Of a DNA stretch of 14,784 bases, positions 1 to 6,561 are shown piece by piece. The notes under the pieces are model-generated. The model was not told the origin of the DNA. It saw nothing but the letters and a program-made list of their open reading frames with translations, and did no database searches. The translations under genes were made by a program, and so were the position numbers. This DNA is from an uncultured Lachnospiraceae bacterium (GTDB lineage: Bacteria > Bacillota > Clostridia > Lachnospirales > Lachnospiraceae). The stretch is from NCBI GenBank assembly GCA_905236585.1, contig CAJOQZ010000146.1, positions 1-14,784 of the forward strand, read 5' to 3'. The first letter of the stretch is position 1, and the number at the start of each line of letters is the position of its first letter.

Positions 1-1221
1 CGGCGTTTTTACCACCTGATAAATACTGTCGTCGAGCCCCTGCACGATCGTGCGGTCATGGTAGAGAACGAGGTCGCAGGCGCCCTCTTTCGCCAGCGCC
101 AGCACGTCTTTATCATCCGTCAAAATCGGCTCTCCGCCGAGATTGCCGCTCGTCATCACAAGCGGCTTTGCTTCTTTTGCAAGAAGCATCTGGATCGGGT
201 CTGCCGGAAGCATTGCCCCGATACGCCTGCTGTCTCCGCCGACTTCCGGGGCGATCCCTTTTGCATCCTCTTTTGCCGCAAGAAGCACAATCGGGCGGAT
301 CGGAGATGTAAGCAGCCGCTCTTCCTCCAGTCCGATTTCGGCAACTGCTTCGATTGCCGCGACATCGGAAAACATAACCGCAAACGGCTTTTCCTCCCTG
401 TTCTTTGCTTTTCGAAGACGCTCTACCGCCGCGCCGTCATCCGCCATGCAGCAGAAATGATAGCCGCCGACGTTTTTTACGGCAATGACGCCGCCTTTTT
501 TCAAAACCTCGATCGCATCCCTCACGGCGACCTCGGATGCGCTTTTCTGCCGCTCCACAATCCTGCCGTCGATATTGCGGTAGGATACCGCCTTTAACAC
601 CGGACCGCAGGATTTGCAGCAGACCGTCTGCGCATAGTGCCGGACGTCCCCCGGCGCATCATATTCCGTCCGGCAGTCCGTACATAACCGAAACGGCTGC
701 ATGGCGGTGTGTACCCTGTCATACGGAACGCTGTCCATGATCGTAAACCGCGGGCCGCAGGAAACGCAGGAAATGAACGGATGCCGATACCGACGGTTCA
801 TCCGGTCAAACAGTTCGCTTTCACAGCGTTTGCAGGTGCCGATATCGGGCGGCAGGATGCGGAGCGCGTCCTCATCATCGGTACTCGCGACGATGCGAAA
901 CGCTCCGCCCGGCAGTTCGGTTTCCGGGAAGTCATCGTCGTCTGCTTCCTCTTCCCCCGAAACAGCCGCATCATCCACTTCCTCTATTCCCGTAACGGCG
1001 GCACCCGGCAGCGCCGGGTCTGTTCCGTCGAGTTTCAAAAGGCGATGGAACAGAACATCCACCGCCTCCTCATTTCCTGTAACCGTAAGAAGCACTTCTC
1101 CGCCGGCATTTTTCACATATCCGCCCACTCCGTAGAATCCTGCCTGTTCCGCTACAAACGGGCGAAACCCGACGCCCTGCACCAGACCGTGGATGCGGTA
1201 GGTTTTTGTAATTTTACTCAA
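1..1221 (-). CDS. hypF: HypF, [NiFe]-hydrogenase maturation carbamoyltransferase (5' part, runs off the left edge)
   Basis: HypF turns carbamoyl phosphate into the carbamoyl group that HypE dehydrates to the CN ligands of the NiFe site; it acts in the cytoplasm. The first 407 residues are present. Residues 1-90 form an acylphosphatase domain with VQGVGFRPF (R20) and N38 at the catalytic spacing. Two zinc fingers follow, C130/C133 with C152/C155 and C180/C183 with C202/C205, each pair separated by 18 residues. A YrdC-like domain begins near residue 220 and includes KNREEKPFAVM and MTSGNLGGEPI (356-366). The segment ends in HDRTIVQGLDDS; the C-terminal carbamoyltransferase domain lies outside. 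The start is TTG at 1221-1219: GGAG lies 8 bases upstream, while the nearby ATG (1229-1227) meets TGA after three codons. Residues 80-118 hold an unusual acidic insertion. It lies 133 bases downstream of echF. Confidence 0.95.
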   Translation of the reverse strand, partial: MSKITKTYRIHGLVQGVGFRPFVAEQAGFYGVGGYVKNAGGEVLLTVTGNEEAVDVLFHRLLKLDGTDPALPGAAVTGIEEVDDAAVSGEEEADDDDFPETELPGGAFRIVASTDDEDALRILPPDIGTCKRCESELFDRMNRRYRHPFISCVSCGPRFTIMDSVPYDRVHTAMQPFRLCTDCRTEYDAPGDVRHYAQTVCCKSCGPVLKAVSYRNIDGRIVERQKSASEVAVRDAIEVLKKGGVIAVKNVGGYHFCCMADDGAAVERLRKAKNREEKPFAVMFSDVAAIEAVAEIGLEEERLLTSPIRPIVLLAAKEDAKGIAPEVGGDSRRIGAMLPADPIQMLLAKEAKPLVMTSGNLGGEPILTDDKDVLALAKEGACDLVLYHDRTIVQGLDDSIYQVVKTP

Positions 1222-1229
1222 ATCTGCAT

Positions 1230-1235
1230 CTCCGT
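1230..1235 (-). promoter_or_regulatory. hypF ribosome binding site deciding a TTG start
   Basis: On the minus strand the site reads ACGGAG and stands 8 bases before TTG (1221-1219). No in-frame ATG or GTG gives a plausible HypF N-terminus here, and the acylphosphatase domain begins only a few residues later, so TTG is the best start. Confidence 0.75.
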
Positions 1236-1280
1236 TAAAAATGCTTAACTAACCGTTTCGAAAAGTGTTACGTCACTGCG

Positions 1281-1325
1281 ACACTAAGTTCACGCTGCGT
1301 CTACCGACTTGCGTTCTCTAAGTGT
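1281..1325. repeat. Structured hairpin repeat, copy A
   Basis: An imperfect palindrome in the echF-hypF gap. The outer stem is ACACT-A-AG pairing with CT-A-AGTGT. The inner stem is ACGC (1292-1295) with GCGT (1311-1314), then an asymmetric loop (TGC opposite TT), then GTC (1299-1301) with GAC (1306-1308) and a 4-base loop. It is about 70% identical to copy B, and stem differences between the copies are compensated. No long T-run follows it, so it is not a convincing terminator. Confidence 0.7.
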
Positions 1326-1341
1326 CCCTGTGAAGCCACTC

Positions 1342-1383
1342 CACTAAATTCGAGCTACGCCTCCGGCTTGCTCTCATCAAGTG
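1342..1383. repeat. Structured hairpin repeat, copy B, overlapping the 3' end of echF
   Basis: This copy begins 60 bases from copy A. Its outer stem pairs CACT with AGTG. Its inner stem pairs GAGC (1352-1355) with GCTC (1370-1373), with TAC opposite TT as the asymmetric loop, then GCC (1359-1361) with GGC (1365-1367). It covers the echF stop codon and its last nine codons, so the very C-terminus of EchF (TLDESKPEA) is written in repeat sequence. Confidence 0.7.
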
Positions 1384-1807
1384 TTTTGGCTTTGGCTTTT
1401 GCTTCCGCGGCTGCCTTCGCCTTAGCCGCCGCCTCTTCGCGTTTCTTCCGATCCGCTTCCATCACTTCCGGCGACTTTTGATATGTCACGCTGCCTTTCT
1501 TTTCTCCCGGCGTCTGATAACCGGCTACCATATGCAGACACTTCTTCGGGCATTTCTCCACGCAATAGCCGCAGGCAATGCAGTCAAAACGGTCAATCGA
1601 CCATGTCCCCGCATTACGGTCAACGGAAAGCGTCCCGCACGGACAGCAGCGAACGCACATGCCGCAGCTGATGCACTCGTCGATCGCAATCTCAATATGT
1701 CCGCGTGAGCGTTCGGGATATACGGCAGGTTCCGCCGGGTATTTCGTCGTAACCGGAGGGCGGAACAGGTTCTTCAGCGCCTCGGGCGCATAGTTTAATA
1801 TAGCCAT
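1355..1807 (-). CDS. echF: EchF, 2x[4Fe-4S] ferredoxin-like subunit of Ech hydrogenase
   Basis: EchF is the peripheral cytoplasmic subunit that passes electrons from reduced ferredoxin to the hydrogenase small subunit; it is NuoI-like. The 150 residues contain two complete cluster motifs: C45-x2-C48-x2-C51-x3-C55-P and C76-x2-C79-x2-C82-x3-C86-P. The preceding RGHIEI (35-40) is typical of EchF/NuoI proteins. From about residue 113 the protein continues as a charged Ala/Lys/Glu-rich tail (AAAKAKAAAEAKAKAK) likely to be helical; I do not recall such a tail in characterised Ech subunits. The start is ATG at 1807, served by AGGAGGG at 1816-1822, which overlaps the echE stop codon and implies coupled translation. 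It is the last subunit gene of the echABCDEF string. Confidence 0.95.
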   Translation of the reverse strand: MAILNYAPEALKNLFRPPVTTKYPAEPAVYPERSRGHIEIAIDECISCGMCVRCCPCGTLSVDRNAGTWSIDRFDCIACGYCVEKCPKKCLHMVAGYQTPGEKKGSVTYQKSPEVMEADRKKREEAAAKAKAAAEAKAKAKTLDESKPEA

Positions 1808-1815
1808 GAATCCAT

Positions 1816-1822
1816 CCCTCCT
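1816..1822 (-). promoter_or_regulatory. echF ribosome binding site overlapping the echE stop
   Basis: AGGAGGG on the minus strand. Its 5' bases are part of the echE TAG stop (1823-1821), and the echF ATG follows 8 bases later. This layout supports co-transcription and coupled translation of the large subunit and the ferredoxin subunit. Confidence 0.8.
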
Positions 1823-2903
1823 ATCTCTCGGTACAACTGATGCAGGGGTCGATCGTCAAAATAAGAAGCCCCACATCCGCTAATTTTGTATTCTTTAACA
1901 TTTCACATAAGCCCATCAGGTTCGCAAACGTCGGCGTGCGGATTCGCATACGCTGCAGGTTCGGTTTGCCGTTGCCTTTGACATAGTACACCGCCTCTCC
2001 GCGCGGCTGTTCGACGCGCATGAAATACTCGCCGTCGGGGTTGCCCTTGACCGGCGTCGCCAACTCTTTTTCATCCGGAATTTTGCCCATTGCCTGGCGG
2101 ATCAGTTCGATCGACTGGAAAACCTCGTCGATACGCACGAGGCACCGGGAATAACTGTCGCCGTCTTCGTATGTGATCGGATCAAAATCCAGTTCCGGGT
2201 ACGCCGCGTAGCCTAAGCGCCTCATATCCATAGGAACCCCGGACGCCCGCGCTACCGGACCCGCGCAGCCTAAGTCGTGTACCTGCTCTTTGGTCAGGAT
2301 GCCGACGCCTTTTAAGCGGGACTGCACCGAATAATCCTTGATAAACGTATCGAGAACGGCATATAACTCTTTTTCCACATCATTAAGCGTATCGGAAATC
2401 ACCGCAAACTGTTCGGGCGTAATGTCCTTGATGACGCCGCCGATGGTATTGACGGAAAAGATCAGCCGTCCGCCCGACGTCATCTCCTGCAGATCAAGCA
2501 CCTTTTCCCGGACGCGCCAGCACTGGTAAAAAAGATTCTCATAGCCGAAGCCGTCCGCTAAAAGACCCAGCCATAATAAATGGGAATGCATCCGCCCCAG
2601 TTCCGCCCAGATCGTCCGCAAAAACTTCGCCCTTCGCGGAATCTCTACGCCGAACACATGCTCCACCGCTTCACAGTAGCCCATGCCGTGCTGGAATGAA
2701 CAAATCCCGCAGGTACGCTCCGCCACATAGGTCATTTGGTTGAAATCGCGTTTTTCCACAAGCCCTTCCAATCCGCGGTGAATAAAGCCCACAGACGGAA
2801 CGGCTTCCACTACCGTCTCATCCTCGATCACCCGATCACTATGAATCGGCTCGGGCAGCACCGGATGCTGCGGTCCGAAAGGAATGACACTTCTTTTACC
2901 CAT
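1821..2903 (-). CDS. echE: EchE, [NiFe]-hydrogenase catalytic large subunit (group 4, Ech type)
   Basis: EchE carries the NiFe active site where protons are reduced to H2; it is homologous to NuoD of complex I. The 360 residues contain both nickel-binding motifs: RTCGIC (C65, C68) near the N-terminus and DPCISC (C354, C357) at the C-terminus. GPQHP (10-14), HRGLE (42-46) and ERTCGIC match the family. The protein ends three residues after the last cysteine (TER), exactly where other NiFe large subunits are cleaved, so no removable C-terminal extension is encoded. It follows echD with a TAATG overlap and has AGGAGG (2911-2916) inside the end of echD. Subunit order and size fit Ech; Coo and Hyf operons are arranged differently. 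Confidence 0.96.
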   Translation of the reverse strand: MGKRSVIPFGPQHPVLPEPIHSDRVIEDETVVEAVPSVGFIHRGLEGLVEKRDFNQMTYVAERTCGICSFQHGMGYCEAVEHVFGVEIPRRAKFLRTIWAELGRMHSHLLWLGLLADGFGYENLFYQCWRVREKVLDLQEMTSGGRLIFSVNTIGGVIKDITPEQFAVISDTLNDVEKELYAVLDTFIKDYSVQSRLKGVGILTKEQVHDLGCAGPVARASGVPMDMRRLGYAAYPELDFDPITYEDGDSYSRCLVRIDEVFQSIELIRQAMGKIPDEKELATPVKGNPDGEYFMRVEQPRGEAVYYVKGNGKPNLQRMRIRTPTFANLMGLCEMLKNTKLADVGLLILTIDPCISCTER

Positions 2904-3295
2904 TACGCTTCCTCCTCTTCCTTGTCCGCAGACGCTTTCGGTCCTAACGGCGTCGTGGTATTGATCCGATACAGTTTGTTGTTGTAATCCAAGGATATCA
3001 TCTGAATCTTAACGCCGAAGATCTCCTTCATTTCATTTTCGTAAAACACCGCCGCCGGAACGATCTCCGTAATGGACGGCACTTCCGCATAGGTATCGAT
3101 CACGACCCGCAGCGTATGATACTGATAAGTCTCATCATCCGCAAAGGAGTAGGAGAGTTCGAACTTTTCATCAACATAAGCCGCACACGCCTGTGAGATG
3201 CGGTAATGGTTCTTTTTCAACTCCATAACCTTCGTCAGCAGTTTGTCGACTTCGATTGTTTCTATGATTTCTTCCGGGTGAATTACCTGCGCCAT
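2903..3295 (-). CDS. echD: EchD, NuoC-like subunit of Ech hydrogenase
   Basis: EchD is a small hydrophilic subunit related to the 30-kDa (NuoC) subunit of complex I. It binds no cofactor and helps hold the large subunit onto the electron-transfer module. The 130-residue product has no Cys-rich cluster motif and no membrane segment. The stretch ENEMKEIFGVKI (about 86-97) matches the family signature ExEhxDhFGh. The C-terminus is acidic (DKEEEEA). AGGAGG at 3305-3310 sits 9 bases before the ATG. The stop TAA shares one base with the echE ATG. Primary conservation of this subunit is low, so the call rests on the signature plus position between echC and echE. Confidence 0.9.
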   Translation of the reverse strand: MAQVIHPEEIIETIEVDKLLTKVMELKKNHYRISQACAAYVDEKFELSYSFADDETYQYHTLRVVIDTYAEVPSITEIVPAAVFYENEMKEIFGVKIQMISLDYNNKLYRINTTTPLGPKASADKEEEEA

Positions 3296-3297
3296 CG

Positions 3298-3747
3298 TTA
3301 AGCCCCTCCTTTTCGAACTAATTCGTCATGTTCATCGGAACGCTTCTGGAACAGTTCGACCGCCTGTACCACGCCGTCAATGATCGCCTGTGGACGCGCC
3401 GCGCAGCCCGGGACATAGATGTCGACCGGAATCACGGTATCCGCGCCGCCCAAAATATTATAGCAGTCCTTGAACACCCCGCCGGTACATGCGCATACGC
3501 CGACCGCCACCACAACTTTCGGGCGCGGCATCTGGTCGTACAACTGCTTCACCACTTCGGCATTCTGCGTATTCACGCCGCCGGTAATTAAGAAAATATC
3601 CGCCTGCATCGGATCGCCTGTATTCATTACACCGAACCGCTCCGCATCATACACCGGCGTCAGCGCCGCAAGAACCTCGATATCGCATCCGTTGCAGCTC
3701 GACCCGTCATAATGCAGAAGCCACGGAGACCGTTTTACATTCGCCAT
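3298..3747 (-). CDS. echC: EchC, [4Fe-4S] small subunit of Ech hydrogenase (NuoB-like)
   Basis: EchC holds the proximal [4Fe-4S] cluster that hands electrons to the NiFe site in EchE; it corresponds to NuoB/PSST of complex I. The 149 residues contain the expected ligands: SSCNGC (C18, C21), GVCACTGG (C85) and PGCAARP (C115). The last motif has AA where complex I proteins have PP. There is no twin-arginine or other signal peptide, as expected for a cytoplasm-facing group 4 enzyme. The start ATG at 3747 has AAAGGA 9 bases upstream, 15 bases after the echB stop. Only two bases separate its stop from echD. Confidence 0.95.
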   Translation of the reverse strand: MANVKRSPWLLHYDGSSCNGCDIEVLAALTPVYDAERFGVMNTGDPMQADIFLITGGVNTQNAEVVKQLYDQMPRPKVVVAVGVCACTGGVFKDCYNILGGADTVIPVDIYVPGCAARPQAIIDGVVQAVELFQKRSDEHDELVRKGGA

Positions 3748-3762
3748 TTGAAATAATCCTTT

Positions 3763-4632
3763 CTAAAAGATGCGAACCAGCATCAGTACCAACACATTCA
3801 CACCCGCGGTAAACAATGTTACCAGCCACGTCAACCGCAGCATGTCGTCCATCTTCATGCGTGCGGAGGAATTATCGATCAAAATCTCCAGGAAGTAGAC
3901 CGCTACGATCACCAAAACCGCCGCAATGATCGACATCGGGTCGGAGTTGATGATAAAAAGCCCCACAACGCCCATTAAAAAGACGTTCTCATACCATTCC
4001 GCCACTTGGAAGATTGCAAGGTTCTGTGCGCCCATTTCGGTCGTCAGGCCCTTGACCAGTTCCTGATGCATATGGTGGGACGTCGAGGTATCAAACGGAG
4101 ACTTGCGCATTTTAATCGTCAAGATAAAGACAAATGCAACGAAAAATCCCGGCAGATACATGATGTTCGAAAACTCGCTCTGCGCGATCTCTCCCACCGA
4201 AAATGTGCCTTCCGCAAGATAAAACCCGACACAGGTCAACAGCACCGCCGGTTCATACGCCATCATCTGCACCAGTTCGCGGTTGCCGCCTACTGTCGCA
4301 TAAGCGGAGGACGTAACCACCGCGGCAAAATACAAAAACGTCGCCGCCGTAGACATCACGAAAAAGCACATCAAAATATCCCAGCCCGCATAGAACATCG
4401 TACCGGTTAAGATCATCAAAAACAGGTACGACAGCAGACAGAACGTCTGTGCGCTGCTTACGGTAATTACCTGCTTTTTGAAAAGTTTGATCACGTCATA
4501 AAACGGCTGCAGCAGCGGAGGTCCGACCCTTCGCTGCATCCGTGCCGAAATCTTGCGGTCAAACCCGTCCAAAAGACCGCCGATAAAAGGTGCTAAAAAT
4601 ATATATCCGATCACCAAGCCTATGTAATTCAT
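3763..4632 (-). CDS. echB: EchB, NuoH-like membrane subunit of Ech hydrogenase
   Basis: EchB is the integral membrane subunit that docks the hydrophilic module onto the membrane and links electron transfer to ion pumping; it is homologous to NuoH. The 289 residues are strongly hydrophobic, with roughly eight membrane segments. Cytoplasmic loops carry the family motifs: RVGPPLLQPFYDVIKLFKK (35-53), ELVQMMAYEP (119-128, E127) and RKSPFDTS followed by HQELVKG and TEMGA (176-202), with conserved acidic residues E191 and E199. Its ATG overlaps the echA stop as ATGA (4632-4629), and GGAGGT (4641-4646) lies in the final echA codons, so translation is coupled. Confidence 0.95.
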   Translation of the reverse strand: MNYIGLVIGYIFLAPFIGGLLDGFDRKISARMQRRVGPPLLQPFYDVIKLFKKQVITVSSAQTFCLLSYLFLMILTGTMFYAGWDILMCFFVMSTAATFLYFAAVVTSSAYATVGGNRELVQMMAYEPAVLLTCVGFYLAEGTFSVGEIAQSEFSNIMYLPGFFVAFVFILTIKMRKSPFDTSTSHHMHQELVKGLTTEMGAQNLAIFQVAEWYENVFLMGVVGLFIINSDPMSIIAAVLVIVAVYFLEILIDNSSARMKMDDMLRLTWLVTLFTAGVNVLVLMLVRIF

Positions 4633-6548
4633 GCGACAACACCTCCAATGATCATTATCATCATCACAATCAGGAATGAAGTCATAAACAGCTGCCCCGG
4701 CTCCATCAGCCTGCGTGCGCCGATCATGTTATGGAAATAATAATTCGACAGCCACAGCCGCTTGTTGTCGCCGAACGAATCGACAAAGTATTTGTTGTCG
4801 CCGACGTTGATTCCGTTCATATAGGACAATTTGACATTCCGCCGGTACTGACGGATATATCCGTATGCCAGCAAGGGTACAATGAATACAAAGAGGATGA
4901 CGAACACCAGCATATACAAAAGGCTCTGCGGAAGCACCTGCGTCGAAAGCCCGAACATCTCATGTAAAAGCGGATCAACATAGACCGTCGAAATCAATGG
5001 GAACAACATACACAAAAGCACCATCAAAATGGCGTGGATCGTTAAGGAAATGATCTCGTTTTTCTTCGTAATGTCTTTGAATTTGCGCTCTCCGACATGG
5101 GAAAAGGAAATCAGTTTGCCCATCCATTTGGTCCAGTAGAACGACGTCGTTGCCGAGCCGAAAGCGATAAAGAATACCATCAAGATATTGCCCGTATCGA
5201 TACTCGCCTTAAACGCCGACCATTTTGCGATCAACATGCCGAACGGCGCCAAAAACATCCCCGCGATGCCGATCAGCATAAAGACTGCCAGCCTCGGCAG
5301 AATATTGATCAAGCCGTGCATATCCTCGATGTCGCGCGAATGCAGCGAGTTCTCTGTCGCGCCCACATCCTGGAACAAAAGCGATTTGGAAATCGCATGG
5401 AAGATCATTAAGAAGACGCCGGCCCAAACCGTCTCCGGCTTTCCCATTCCGGCGCAGGCAACCATGAGTCCGAGGTTTGAAATCGTAGAAAACGCCAAAA
5501 CCTTTTTCCCGTCCGACTGGGCGATCGCCATAAAGGACGTCAGAAGGAAAGTAAATCCTCCGACGAACGCGATCATAAAACCGATCAGATTCCCCGCCAT
5601 TGCCGGAGCAAGGCGGAACAATACATAAATGCCCGCTTTTACCATCGTTGCAGAATGAAGCAAAGCAGACGACGGCGTCGGCGCCACCATTGCGCCGATC
5701 AGCCATGTCGAGAACGGCAGCTGCGCCGCTTTGGTAAGCGCCGCGAAGGCGATAAATGCAACCGGGATCATCGCCAGCACATCACCCGCCGCACCGTTAT
5801 CAACAAGTTCATGCAGGGAAACAGACCCTTGCGTATATACAAAGTACCAAATGCCGACGGCAAGGAATACCCCGCCGAATAAATTCATCCATAATGCGCG
5901 GAACGAGTTGTTGATAGCGACTTCGTCCTGCGTATAACCGATCAGCAGGAAGGAACAGATCGACGTAACTTCCCAGAAAAAGTCGATCCACATCAGGCTT
6001 TCCGAGAAGACGAATCCGAACATCGCCCCCAAAAAGCAGAAGATGATCATAAAGAAGTAGTACCGCCGGTCGCGTACCTCTTTGTGGTGCTGATGATACC
6101 CGTGCATATAGCCCGCGCCGTATATCACGATCAGACCGCCGATGATGCCGATGATAAGCGCCATCAAAACCGAAAGATGATCGACATAGATCTTGCCGAC
6201 TTCCGAAACCGCCGGCCCTTTCAGTTCAAGATACACCATCATCCCCGTCGGAATGATCGACAAAAGCATGATCCAATATTTGCGGTAACGGATTGTCTGC
6301 ACAATGACAAGCAGCATCAAAAGCACTTCCCCGCACAGGATCACCCGGTCCGCAAGGTGCGTATCATAGTAGAACGTCATCACCTGCGCACCCGCCGCAA
6401 GCCATTGCGCCAACAACACGAACACTGCGCCGATAATTATTACCGAACAACAGTAAGCGAACGCTCTGCGCACCCTGTTCTTGCGGATGCAGAACAGCAC
6501 CGCCCCCACAAGGAACGGGAAAACAATCAGAAAAGGTATGACCGACAT
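4629..6548 (-). CDS. echA: EchA, NuoL/Mrp antiporter-like membrane subunit of Ech hydrogenase
   Basis: EchA is the large ion-translocating membrane subunit, related to NuoL/M/N and Mrp antiporter subunits. From ATG 6548 it has 639 residues and many hydrophobic segments over its whole length. Family residues visible are E193 in FFWEVTSICSFLLIGY, K273 in LTKAAQLPFSTWL, the segment PTPSSALLHSATMVKAG with K304, and HAISKSLLF (K388). An upstream in-frame ATG at 6632 would add 28 polar, Cys-rich residues that overlap the preceding chemoreceptor gene and lack a binding site. The ATG at 6548 is preceded by a near-perfect AAGGAGG and begins a hydrophobic helix (MSVIPFLIVFPFLVGAVLF), so it is preferred. 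The preceding receptor gene ends 11 bases upstream. Confidence 0.95.
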   Translation of the reverse strand: MSVIPFLIVFPFLVGAVLFCIRKNRVRRAFAYCCSVIIIGAVFVLLAQWLAAGAQVMTFYYDTHLADRVILCGEVLLMLLVIVQTIRYRKYWIMLLSIIPTGMMVYLELKGPAVSEVGKIYVDHLSVLMALIIGIIGGLIVIYGAGYMHGYHQHHKEVRDRRYYFFMIIFCFLGAMFGFVFSESLMWIDFFWEVTSICSFLLIGYTQDEVAINNSFRALWMNLFGGVFLAVGIWYFVYTQGSVSLHELVDNGAAGDVLAMIPVAFIAFAALTKAAQLPFSTWLIGAMVAPTPSSALLHSATMVKAGIYVLFRLAPAMAGNLIGFMIAFVGGFTFLLTSFMAIAQSDGKKVLAFSTISNLGLMVACAGMGKPETVWAGVFLMIFHAISKSLLFQDVGATENSLHSRDIEDMHGLINILPRLAVFMLIGIAGMFLAPFGMLIAKWSAFKASIDTGNILMVFFIAFGSATTSFYWTKWMGKLISFSHVGERKFKDITKKNEIISLTIHAILMVLLCMLFPLISTVYVDPLLHEMFGLSTQVLPQSLLYMLVFVILFVFIVPLLAYGYIRQYRRNVKLSYMNGINVGDNKYFVDSFGDNKRLWLSNYYFHNMIGARRLMEPGQLFMTSFLIVMMIMIIGGVVA

Positions 6549-6554
6549 AACTGA

Positions 6555-6561
6555 CCTCCTT
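6555..6561 (-). promoter_or_regulatory. echA ribosome binding site overlapping the chemoreceptor stop codon
   Basis: AAGGAGG on the minus strand, 6 bases before the echA ATG (6548). Its first two bases are the last two of the TAA (6562-6560) ending the upstream methyl-accepting protein. This fixes the echA start and ties hydrogenase translation to the chemosensory genes. Confidence 0.85.

Noticed and set aside
58..1248. Plus-strand open frames over 1-1250, including two of 179 residues
   Set aside because: They mirror hypF, whose minus-strand frame has all zinc-finger, acylphosphatase and YrdC motifs; the plus frames show no recognisable domain.
1700..1720. PERSRG peptide in EchF, resembling translated REP-type repeats
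   Set aside because: The DNA does not match the usual repeat (codons differ and there is no palindrome); the SRGHI segment aligns with normal EchF/NuoI sequence.
5188..5706. 146- and 165-residue open frames within echA
   Set aside because: They are other-frame readings of a conserved membrane-protein gene, with no ribosome site or domain.
1821..6548. Coo or Hyf/Hyc type hydrogenase instead of Ech
   Set aside because: Six subunits in the order antiporter-like, NuoH, NuoB, NuoC, NuoD, ferredoxin match Ech; Coo places its ferredoxin earlier and Hyf/Hyc have additional membrane subunits.
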